From: Parapristionchus giblindavisi
Taxonomy: Eukaryota; Nematoda; Chromadorea; Rhabditida; Diplogasteridae
NCBI GenBank assembly: GCA_943737045.1
Contig: CALSFV010000026.1
Coordinates: 124,001 to 188,000, forward strand
DNA length: 64,000 nucleotides
Reading direction: 5' to 3'
Shown: positions 29,601-42,700 of the stretch, piece by piece
Layout of the letters: each line of letters begins with the position of its first letter
How positions within the stretch are numbered: position 1 is the first letter of the stretch
Made by a program: the position numbers and the translations under genes
The notes under the pieces: model-generated
What the model saw: only the letters and a program-made list of their open reading frames with translations
Told to the model about the DNA's origin: nothing
The model's database searches: none

Positions 29601-30775
29601 TAATTGAGTATGTTCCATACTGTTGCTTTGTGAAAGGCTATCTCATACCGTTCACTATCCCCATCTTAGACAAAATGCCGAGAAGAGATTTATGATCGCG
29701 AATCCACTAGTACGCCATGGTAGCCAATAAAATATTCAATTTTATAAATGTTTACGAAATCTGAATCGATAATTGAGTATGTTCCATACCGTTGCTTTGT
29801 GAAATGCTCTCTCATACCTAAATGTTGAATTTTGTCAAGAAAATGGAAAACATTGGCTACAAATGGTATTTCGATTGGTCCAACGTTGTCTGAGCGCTGT
29901 GGTTGTGTGATTAATGAATTCTCCATGCAAAATTACACAAGAAAGTGTTAAATTTGATCCAGACTGAAGGAAGTTACAGTCTGGACCATCACTAGTAGAG
30001 GGAGAGGAAGGGAGGAGTGAGAGAGAGACGTGCGCGCGCTCACTCTATCCTCTCTCTCTGTACAACCACAGGGGAGAAGCGGTCACGTCGACCTCTCCGC
30101 TCTCCCTCATAACTTTTACTGGTGTAAATCATGACTTAAACAACTTATTCCACGCATATGACAGTAGTTACGCACGTATTCTAGCCATTATAATGAATAC
30201 AAGGTAAATGGTGACATTTCTCACTAAATGGCCATAATTTGCTTCAAAATGGACCGTTTGAGCTCCGGAAGCGCGCGTTAGACGCGCCGCAACGTCCGCT
30301 ATGCAGCGCAGGCAAACGCGCCAATTGAAAGACACTATTTCGAGCGGGAAATGGCCGTTTCTGGGCTCCTTTTACAGTTACTCGTGACTGGTGGTTGAGG
30401 GAGGCCTGGTGAGTGTGGACATTCCAGTGTGATAGTTAAAACTGATTGAATTCATGATTTTGAACAAGTTATAAGCACATACGGACTAGTCATAGACGTT
30501 TTATAGCCATTTCTATTCATTTTGATCAAAAGTCAATTTTTTAATTTTTTTAAAATTTCGATGATTTTTCAGTACTGACTTTTACAATGTGAATTCACAC
30601 GTTAAAATGCATGATCGTGTCTCTTGCATATAGTCTTGTAAGTAGGCAAACGAGTGCTCAAAGCGTGTTGAATCAAATGCATTTACTGTGGCCCATGCAC
30701 AGATAGCTCTTGACTTGGAATTCACTAATTTAATTTTCTAAATGTTTACGAAATCTGAATCGATAATTGAGTATG

Positions 30776-33700
30776 TTCATACTGTTGCTTTGTGAAAGGC
30801 TATCTCATACCGTTCACTATCCCCATCTTAGACAAAATGCCGAGAAGAGATTATGATCGCGAATCCACTAGTACGCCATGGTAGCCAATAAAATATTCAA
30901 TTTTATAAATGTTTACGAAATCTGAATCGATAATTGAGTATGTTCCATACCGTTGCTTTGTGAAATGCTCTCTCATACCTAAATGTTGAATTTTGTCAAG
31001 AAAATGGAAAACATTGGCTACAAATGGTATTTCGATTGGTCCAACGTTGTCTGAGCGCTGTGGTTGTGTGATTAATGAATTCTCCATGCAAAATTACACA
31101 AGAAAGTGTTAAATTTGATCCAGACTGAAGGAAGTTACAGTCTGGACCATCACTAGTAGAGGGAGAGGAAGGGAGGAGTGAGAGAGAGACGTGCGCGCGC
31201 TCACTCTATCCTCTCTCTCTGTACAACCACAGGGGAGAAGCGGTCACGTCGACCTCTCCGCTCTCCCTCATAACTTTTACTGGTGTAAATCATGACTTAA
31301 ACAACTTATTCCACGCATATGACAGTAGTTACGCACGTATTCTAGCCATTATAATGAATACAAGGTAAATGGTGACATTTCTCACTAAATGGCCATAATT
31401 TGCTTCAAAATGGACCGTTTGAGCTCCGGAAGCGCGCGTTAGACGCGCCGCAACGTCCGCTATACAGCGCAGGCAAACGCGCCAATTGAAAGACACTATT
31501 TCGAGCGGGGAAATGACCGTTTCTGGGCTCCTTTTACAGTTACTCGTGACTGGTGGTTGAGGGAGGCCTGGTGAGTGTGGACATTCCAGTGTGATAGTTA
31601 AAACTGATTGAATTCATGATTTTGAACAAGTTATAAGCACATACGGACTAGTCATAGACGTTTTATAGCCATTTCTATTCATTTTAATCAAAAGTCAATT
31701 TTTTAATTTTTTAAAAATTTCGATGATTTTTCAGTACTGACTTTTACAATGTGAATTCACACGTTAAAATGCATGATCGTGTCTCTTGCATATAGTCTTG
31801 TAAGTAGGCAAACGAGTGCTCAAAGCGTGTTGAATCAAATGCATTTACTGTGGCCCATGCACAGATAGCTCTTGACTTGGAATTCACTAATTTAATTTTC
31901 TAAATGTTTACGAAATCTGAATCGATAATTGAGTATGTTCCATACTGTTGCTTTGTGAAAGGCTATCTCATACCGTTCACTATCCCCATCTTAGACAAAA
32001 TGCCGAGAAGAGATTTATGATCGCGAATCCACTAGTACGCCATGGTAGCCAATAAAATATTCAATTTTATAAATGTTTACGAAATCTGAATCGATAATTG
32101 AGTATGTTCCATACCGTTGCTTTGTGAAATGCTCTCTCATACCTAAATGTTGAATTTTGTCAAGAAAATGGAAAACATTGGCTACAAATGGTATTTCGAT
32201 TGGTCCAACGTTGTCTGAGCGCTGTGGTTGTGTGATTAATGAATTCTCCATGCAAAATTACACAAGAAAGTGTTAAATTTGATCCAGACTGAAGGAAGTT
32301 ACAGTCTGGACCATCACTAGTAGAGGGAGAGGAAGGGAGGAGTGAGAGAGAGACGTGCGCGCGCTCACTCTATCCTCTCTCTCTGTACAACCACAGGGGA
32401 GAAGCGGTCACGTCGACCTCTCCGCTCTCCCTCATAACTTTTACTGGTGTAAATCATGACTTAAACAACTTATTCCACGCATATGACAGTAGTTACGCAC
32501 GTATTCTAGCCATTATAATGAATACAAGGTAAATGGTGACATTTCTCACTAAATGGCCATAATTTGCTTCAAAATGGACCGTTTGAGCTCCGGAAGCGCG
32601 CGTTAGACGCGCCGCAACGTCCGCTATGCAGCGCAGGCAAACGCGCAATTGAAAGACACTATTTCGAGCGGGAAATGGCCGTTTCTGGGCTCCTTTTACA
32701 GTTACTCGTGACTGGTGGTTGAGGGAGGCCTGGTGAGTGTGGACATTCCAGTGTGATAGTTAAAACTGATTGAATTCATGATTTTGAACAAGTTATAAGC
32801 ACATACGGACTAGTCATAGACGTTTTATAGCCATTTCTATTCATTTTGATCAAAAGTCAATTTTTTAATTTTTTAAAATTTCGATGATTTTTCAGTACTG
32901 ACTTTTACAATGTGAATTCACACGTTAAAATGCATGATCGTGTCTCTTGCATATAGTCTTGTAAGTAGGCAAACGAGTGCTCAAAGCGTGTTGAATCAAA
33001 TGCATTTACTGTGCCCATGCACAGATAGCTCTTGACTTGGAATTCACTAATTTAATTTTCTAAATGTTTACGAAATCTGAATCGATAATTGAGTATGTTC
33101 CATACTGTTGCTTTGTGAAAGGCTATCTCATACCGTTCACTATCCCATCTTAGACAAAATGCCGAGAAGAGATTTATGATCGCGAATCCACTAGTACGCC
33201 ATGGTAGCCAATAAAATATTCAATTTTATAAATGTTTACGAAATCTGAATCGATAATTGAGTATGTTCCATACCGTTGCTTTGTGAAATGCTCTCTCATA
33301 CCTAAATGTTGAATTTTGTCAAGAAAATGGAAAACATTGGCTACAAATGGTATTTCGATTGGTCAACGTTGTCTGAGCGCTGTGGTTGTGTGATTAATGA
33401 ATTCTCCATGCAAAATTACACAAGAAAGTGTTAAATTTGATCCAGACTGAAGGAAGTTACAGTCTGGACCATCACTAGTAGAGGGAGAGGAAGGGAGGAG
33501 TGAGAGAGAGACGTGCGCGCGCTCACTCTATCCTCTCTCTCTGTACAACCACAGGGGAGAAGCGGTCACGTCGACCTCTCCGCTCTCCCTCATAACTTTT
33601 ACTGGTGTAAATCATGACTTAAACAACTTATTCACGCATATGACAGTAGTTACGCACGTATTCTAGCCATTATAATGAATACAAGGTAAATGGTGACATT

Positions 33701-36700
33701 TCTCACTAAATGGCCATAATTTGCTTCAAAATGGACCCGTTTGAGCTCCGGAAGCGCGCGTTAGACGCGCCGCAACGTCCGCTATGCAGCGCAGGCAAAC
33801 GCGCCAATTGAAAGACACTATTTCGAGCGGGAAATGGGCCGTTTCCTGGGCTCCTTTTACAGTTACTCGTGACTGGTGGTTGAGGGAGGCTGGTGAGTGT
33901 GGACATTCCAGTGTGATAGTTAAAACTGATTGAATTCATGATTTTGAACAAGTTATAAGCACATACGGACTAGTCATAGACGTTATATAGCCATTTCTAT
34001 TCATTTTGATCAAAAGTCAATTTTTTAATTTTTTTAAAAATTTCGATGATTTTTCAGTACTGACTTTTACAATGTGAATTCACACGTTAAAATGCATGAT
34101 CGTGTCTCTTGCATATAGTCTTGTAAGTAGGCAAACGAGTGCTCAAAGCGTGTTGAATCAAATGCATTTACTGTGGCCCATGCACAGATAGCTCTTGACT
34201 TGGAATTCACTAATTTAATTTTCTAAATGTTTACGAAATCTGAATCGATAATTGAGTATGTTCCATACTGTTGCTTTGTGAAAGGCTATCTCATACCGTT
34301 CACTATCCCCATCTTAGACAAAATGCCGAGAAGAGATTTATGATCGCGAATCCACTAGTACGCCATGGTAGCCAATAAAATATTCAATTTTATAAATGTT
34401 TACGAAATCTGAATCGATAATTGAGTATGTTCCATACCGTTGCTTTGTGAAATGCTCTCTCATACCTAAATGTTGAATTTTGTCAAGAAAATGGAAAAAC
34501 ATTGGCTACAAATGGTATTTCGATTGGTCCAACGTTGTCTGAGCGCTGTGGTTGTGTGATTAATGAATTCTCCATGCAAAATTACACAAGAAAGTGTTAA
34601 ATTTGATCCAGACTGAAGGAAGTTACAGTCTGGACCATCACTAGTAGAGGGAGAGGAAGGGAGGAGTGAGAGAGAGACGTGCGCGCGCTCACTCTATCCT
34701 CTCTCTCTGTACAACCACAGGGGAGAAGCGGTCACGTCGACCTCTCCGCTCTCCCTCATAACTTTTACTGGTGTAAATCATGACTTAAACAACTTATTCC
34801 ACGCATATGACAGTAGTTACGCACGTATTCTAGCCATTATAATGAATACAAGGTAAATGGTGACATTTCTCACTAAATGGCCATAATTTGCTTCAAAATG
34901 GACCGTTTGAGCTCCGGAAGCGCGCGTTAGACGCGCCGCAACGTCCGCTATGCAGCGCAGGCAAACGCGCCAATTGAAAGACACTATTTCGAGCGGGAAA
35001 TGGCCGTTTCTGGGCTCCTTTTACAGTTACTCGTGACTGGTGGTTGAGGGAGGCCTGGTGAGTGTGGACATTCCAGTGTGATAGTTAAAACTGATTGAAT
35101 TCATGATTTTGAACAAGTTATAAGCACATACGGACTAGTCATAGACGTTTTATAGCCATTTCTATTCATTTTGATCAAAAGTCAATTTTTTAATTTTTTT
35201 AAAATTTCGATGATTTTTCAGTACTGACTTTTACAATGTGAATTCACACGTTAAAATGCATGATCGTGTCTCTTGCATATAGTCTTGTAAGTAGGCAAAC
35301 GAGTGCTCAAAGCGTGTTGAATCAAATGCATTTACTGTGGCCCATGCACAGATAGCTCTTGACTTGGAATTCACTAATTTAATTTTCTAAATGTTTACGA
35401 AATCTGAATCGATAATTGAGTATGTTCCATACTGTTGCTTTGTGAAAGGCTATCTCATACCGTTCACTATCCCCATCTTAGACAAAATGCCGAGAAGAGA
35501 TTTATGATCGCGAATCCACTAGTACGCCATGGTAGCCAATAAAATATTCAATTTTATAAATGTTTACGAAATCTGAATCGATAATTGAGTATGTTCCATA
35601 CCGTTGCTTTGTGAAATGCTCTCTCATACCTAAATGTTGAATTTTGTCAAGAAAATGGAAAAAATTGGCTACAAATGGTATTTCGATTGGTCCAACGTTG
35701 TCCTGAGCGCTGTGGTTGTGTGATTAATGAATTCTCCATGCAAAATTACACAAGAAAGTGTTAAATTTGATCCAGACTGAAGGAAGTTACAGTCTGGACC
35801 ATCACTAGTAGAGGAGAGGAAGGGAGGAGTGAGAGAGAGACGTGCGCGCGCTCACTCTATCCTCTCTCTCTGTACAACCACAGGGGAGAAGCGGTCACGT
35901 CGACCTCTCCGCTCTCCCTCATAACTTTTACTGGTTGTAAATCATGACTTAAACAACTTATTCCACGCATATGACAGTAGTTACGCACGTATTCTAGCCA
36001 TTATATGAATACAAGGTAAATGGTGACATTTCTCACTAAATGGCCATAATTTGCTTCAAAATGGACCGTTTGAGCTCCGGAAGCGCGCGTTAGACGCGCC
36101 GCAACGTCCGCTATGCAGCGCAGGCAAACGCGCCAATTGAAAGACACTATTTCGAGCGGGAAATGGCGTTTCTGGGCTCCTTTTACAGTTACTCGTGACT
36201 GGTGGTTGAGGGGAGGCCTGGTGAGTGTGGACATTCCAGTGTGATAGTTAAAACTGATTGAATTCATGATTTAGAACAAGTTATAAGCACATACGACTAG
36301 TCATAGACGTTTTATAGCCATTTCTATTCATTTTGATCAAAGTCAATTTTTTAATTTTTTTAAAATTTCGATGATTTTTCAGTACTGACTTTTACAATGT
36401 GAATTCACACGTTAAAATGCATGATCGTGTCTCTTGCATATAGTCTTGTAAGTAGGCAAACGAGTGCTCAAAGCGTGTTGAATCAAATGCATTTACTGTG
36501 GCCCATGCACAGATAGCTCTTGACTTGGAATTCACTAATTTAATTTTCTAAATGTTTACGAAATCTGAATCGATAATTGAGTATGTTCCATACTGTTGCT
36601 TTGTGAAAGGCTATCTCATACCGTTCACTATCCCCATCTTAGACCAAAATGCCGAGAAGAGATTTATGATCGCGAATCCACTAGTACGCCATGGTAGCCA

Positions 36701-39700
36701 ATAAAATATTCAATTTTATAAATGTTTACGAAATCTGAATCGATAATTGAGTATGTTCCATACCGTTGCTTTGTGAAATGCTCTCTCATACCTAAATGTT
36801 GAATTTTGTCAAGAAAATGGAAAACATTGGCTACAAATGGTAATTCGATTGGTCCAACGTTGTCTGAGCGCTGTGGTTGTGTGATTAATGAATTCTCCAT
36901 GCAAAATTACACAAGAAAGTGTTAAATTTGATCCAGACTGAAGGAAGTTACAGTCTGGACCATCACTAGTAGAGGGAGGAGGAAGGGAGGAGTGAGAGAG
37001 AGACGTGCGCGCGCTCACTCTATCCTCTCTCTCTGTACAACCACAGGGGAGAAGCGGTCACGTCGACCTCTCCGCTCTCCCTCATAACTTTTACTGGTGT
37101 AAATCATGACTTAAACAACTTATTCCACGCATATGACAGTAGTTACGCACGTATTCTAGCCATTATAATGAATACAAGGTAAATGGTGACATTTCTCACT
37201 AAATGGCCATAATTTGCTTCAAAATGGACCGTTTGAGCTCCGGAAGGCGCCGTTAGACGCGCCGCAACGTCCGCTATGCAGCGCAGGCAAACGCGCCAAT
37301 TGAAAGACACTATTTCGAGCGGGAAATGGCCGTTTCTGGGCTCCTTTTACAGTTACTCGTGACTGGTGGTTGAGGGAGGCCTGGTGAGTGTGGACATTCC
37401 AGTGTGATAGTTAAAACTGATTGAATTCATGATTTTGAACAAGTTATAAGCACATACGGACTAGTCATAGACGTTTTATAGCCATTTCTATTCATTTTGA
37501 TCAAAAGTCAATTTTTTAATTTTTTTAAATTTCGATGATTTTTCAGTACTGACTTTTACAATGTGAATTCACACGTTAAAATGCATGATCGTGTCTCTTG
37601 CATATAGTCTTGTAAGTAGGCAAACGAGTGCTCAAAGCGTGTTGAATCAAATGCATTTACTGTGGCCCATGCACAGATAGCTCTTGACTTGGAATTCACT
37701 AATTTAATTTTCTAAATGTTTACGAAATCTGAATCGATAATTGAGTATGTTCCATACTGTTGCTTTGTGAAAGGCTATCTCATACCGTTCACTATCCCCA
37801 TCTTAGACAAAATGCCGAGAAGAGATTTATGATCGCGAATCCACTAGTACGCCATGGTAGCCAATAAAATATTCAATTTTATAAATGTTTACGAAATCTG
37901 AATCGATAATTGAGTATGTTCCATACCGTTGCTTTGTGAAATGCTCTCTCATACCTAAATGTTGAATTTTGTCAAGAAAATGGAAAACATTGGCTACAAA
38001 TGGTATTTCGATTGGTCCAACGTTGTCTGAGCGCTGTGGTTGTGTGATTAATGAATTCTCCATGCAAAATTACACAAGAAAGTGTTAAATTTGATCCAGA
38101 CTGAAGGAAGTTACAGTCTGGACCATCACTAGTAGAGGGAGAGGAAGGGAGGAGTGAGAGAGAGACGTGCGCGCGCTCACTCTATCCTCTCTCTCTGTAC
38201 AACCACAGGGGAGAAGCGGTCACGTCGACCTCTCCGCTCTCCCTCATAACTTTTACTGGTGTAAATCATGACTTAAACAACTTATTCCACGCATATGACA
38301 GTAGTTACGCACGTATTCTAGCCATTATAATGAATACAAGGTAAATGGTGGACATTTCTCACTAAATGGCCATAATTTGCTTCAAAATGGACCGTTTGAG
38401 CTCCGGAAGCGCGCGTTAGACGCGCCGCAACGTCCGCTATGCAGCGCAGGCAAACGCGCCAATTGAAAGACACTATTTCGAGCGGGAAATGGCCGTTTTC
38501 TGGGCTCCTTTTACAGTTACTCGTGACTGGTGGTTGAGGGAGGCCTGGTGAGTGTGGACATTCCAGTGTGATAGTTAAAACTGATTGAATTCATGATTTT
38601 GAACAAGTTATAAGCACATACGGACTAGTCATAGACGTTTTATAGCCATTTCTATTCATTTTGATCAAAAGTCAATTTTTTTAATTTTTTTAAAATTTCG
38701 ATGATTTTTCAGTACTGACTTTTACAATGTGAATTCACACGTTAAAATGCATGATCGTGTCTCTTGCATATAGTCTTGTAAGTAGGCAAACGAGTGCTCA
38801 AAGCGTGTTGAATCAAATGCATTTACTGTGGCCCATGCACAGATAGCTCTTGACTTGGAATTCACTAATTTAATTTTCTAAATGTTTACGAAATCTGAAT
38901 CGATAATTGAGTATGTTCCATACTGTTGCTTTGTGAAAGGCTATCTCATACCGTTCACTATCCCCATCTTAGACAAAATGCCGAGAAGAGATTTATGATC
39001 GCGAATCCACTAGTACGCCATGGTAGCCAATAAAATATTCAATTTTATAAATGTTTACGAAATCTGAATCGATAATTGAGTATGTTCCATACCGTTGCTT
39101 TGTGAAATGCTCTCTCATACCTAAATGTTGAATTTTGTCAAGAAAATGGAAAACATTGGCTACAAATGGTATTTCGATTGGTCCAACGTTGTCTGAGCGC
39201 TGTGGTTGTGTGATTAATGAATTCTCCATGCAAAATTACACAAGAAAGTGTTAAATTTGATCCAGACTGAAGGAAGTTACAGTCTGGACCATCACTAGTA
39301 GAGGGAGAGGAAGGGAGGAGTGAGAGAGAGACGTGCGCGCGCTCACTCTATCCTCTCTCTCTGTACAACCACAGGGGAGAAGCGGTCACGTCGACCTCTC
39401 CGCTCTCCCTCATAACTTTTACTGGTGTAAATCATGACTTAAACAACTTATTCCACGCATATGACAGTAGTTACGCACGTATTCTAGCCATTATAATGAA
39501 TACAAGGTAAATGGTGACATTTCTCACCTAAATGGCCATAATTTGCTTCAAAATGGACCGTTTGAGCTCCGGAAGCGCGCGTTAGACGCGCCGCAACGTC
39601 CGCTATGCAGCGCAGGCAAACGCGCCAATTGAAAGACACTATTTCGAGCGGGAAATGGCCGTTTCTGGGCTCCTTTTACAGTTACTCGTGACTGGTGGTT

Positions 39701-42700
39701 GAGGGAGGCCTGGTGAGTGTGGACATTCCAGTGTGATAGTTAAAACTGATTGAATTCATGATTTTGAACAAGTTATAAGCACATACGGACTAGTCATAGA
39801 CGTTTTATAGCCATTTCTATTCATTTTGATCAAAAGTCAATTTTTTAATTTTTTTTAAAATTTCGATGATTTTTCAGTACTGACTTTTACAATGTGAATT
39901 CACACGTTAAAATGCATGATCGTGTCTCTTGCATATAGTCTTGTAATGTAGGCAAACGAGTGCTCAAAGCGTGTTGAATCAAATGCATTTACTGTGGCCC
40001 ATGCACAGATAGCTCTTGACTTGGAATTCACTAATTTAATTTTCTAAATGTTTACGAAATCTGAATCGATAATTGAGTATGTTCCATACTGTTGCTTTGT
40101 GAAAGGCTATCTCATACCGTTCACTATCCCCATCTTAGACAAAATGCCGAGAAGAGATTTATGATCGCGAATCCACTAGTACGCCATGGTAGCCAATAAA
40201 ATATTCAATTTTATAAATGTTTACGAAATCTGAATCGATAATTGAGTATGTTCCATACCGTTGCTTTGTGAAATGCTCTCTCATACCTAAATGTTGAATT
40301 TTGTCAAGAAAATGGAAAACATTGGCTACAAATGGTATTTCGATTGGTCCAACGTTGTCTGAGCGCTGTGGTTGTGTGATTAATGAATTCTCCATGCAAA
40401 ATTACACAAGAAAGTGTTAAATTTGATCCAGACTGAAGGAAGTTACAGTCTGGACCATCACTAGTAGAGGGAGAGGAAGGGGAGGAGTGAGAGAGAGACG
40501 TGCGCGCGCTCACTCTATCCTCTCTCTCTGTACAACCACAGGGGAGAAGCGGTCACGTCGACCTCTCCGCTCTCCCTCATAACTTTTACTGGTGTAAATC
40601 ATGACTTAAACAACTTATTCACGCATATGACAGTAGTTACGCACGTATTCTAGCCATTATAATGAATACAAGGTAAATGGTGACATTTCTCACTAAATGG
40701 CCATAATTTGCTTCAAAATGGACCGTTTGAGCTCCGGAAGCGCGCGTTAGACGCGCCGCAACGTCCCGCTATGCAGCGCAGGCAAACGCGCCAATTGAAA
40801 GACACTATTTCGAGCGGGAAATGGCCGTTTCTGGGCTCCTTTTACAGTTACTCGTGACTGGTGGTTGAGGGAGGCCTGGTGAGTGTGGACATTCCAGTGT
40901 GATAGTTAAAACTGATTGAATTCATGATTTTGAACAAGTTATAAGCACATACGGACTAGTCTAGACGTTTTATAGCCATTTCTATTCATTTTGATCAAAA
41001 GTCAATTTTTTAATTTTTTTAAAATTTCGATGATTTTTCAGTACCTGACTTTTACAATGTGAATTCACACGTTAAAATGCATGATCGTGTCTCTTGCATA
41101 TAGTCTTGTAAGTAGGCAAACGAGTGCTCAAAGCGTGTTGAATCAAATGCATTTTACTGTGGCCCATGCACAGATAGCTCTTGACTTGGAATTCACTAAT
41201 TTAATTTTCTAAATGTTTACGAAATCTGAATCGATAATTGAGTATGTTCCATACTGTTGCTTTGTGAAAGGCTATCTCATACCGTTCACTATCCCCATCT
41301 TAGACAAAATGCCGAGAAGAGATTTATGATCGCGAATCCACTAGTACGCCATGGTAGCCAATAAAATATTCAATTTTATAAATGTTTACGAAATCTGAAT
41401 CGATAATTGAGTATGTTCCATACCGTTGCTTTGTGAAATGCTCTCTCATACCTAAATGTTGAATTTTGTCAAGAAAATGGAAAACATTGGCTACAAATGG
41501 TATTTCGATTGGTCCAACGTTGTCTGAGCGCTGTGGTTGTGTGATTAATGAATTCTCCATGCAAAATTACACAAGAAAGTGTTAAATTTGATCCAGACTG
41601 AAGGAAGTTACAGTCTGGACCATCACTAGTAGAGGGGAGAGGAAGGGAGGAGTGAGAGAGAGACGTGCGCGCGCTCACTCTATCCTCTCTCTCTGTACAA
41701 CCACAGGGGAGAAGCGGTCACGTCGACCTCTCCGCTCTCCCTCATAACTTTTACTGGTGTAAATCATGACTTAAACAAACTTATTCCACGCATATGACAG
41801 TAGTTACGCACGTATTCTAGCCCATTATAATGAATACAAGGTAAATGGTGACATTTCTCACTAAATGGCCATAATTTGCTTCAAAATGGACCGTTTGAGC
41901 TCCCGGAAGCGCGCGTTAGACGCGCCGCAAACGTCCGCTATGCAGCGCAGGCAAACGCGCCCAATTGAAAGACACTATTTCGAGCGGGAAATGGCCGTTC
42001 TCTGGGCTCCTTTTACAGTTACTCGTGACTGGTGGTTGAGGGAGGCCTGGTGAGTGTGGACATTCCAGTGTGATAGTTAAAACTGATTGAATTCATGATT
42101 TTGAACAAGTTATAAGCACATACGGACTAGTCATAGACGTTTTATAGCCATTTCTATTCATTTTGATCAAAAGTCAATTTTTTAATTTTTTTAAAATTTC
42201 GATGATTTTTCAGTACTGACTTTTACAATGTGAATTCACACGTTAAAATGCATGATCGTGTCTCTTGCATATAGTCTTGTAAGTAGGCAAACGAGTGCTC
42301 AAAGCGTGTTGAATCAAATGCATTTACTGTGGCCCATGCACAGATAGCTCTTGACTTGGAATTCACTAATTTAATTTTCTAAATGTTTACGAAATCTGAA
42401 TCGATAATTGAGTATGTTCCATACTGTTGCTTTGTGAAAGGCTATCTCATACCGTTCACTATCCCCATCTTAGACAAAATGCCGAGAAGAGATTTATGAT
42501 CGCGAATCCACTAGTACGCCATGGTAGCCAATAAAATATTCAATTTTATAAATGTTTACGAAATCTGAATCGATAATTGAGTATGTTCCATACCGTTGCT
42601 TTGTGAAATGCTCTCTCATACCTAAATGTTGAATTTTGTCAAGAAAATGGAAAACATTGGCTACAAATGGTATTTCGATTGGTCCAACGTTTGTCTGAGC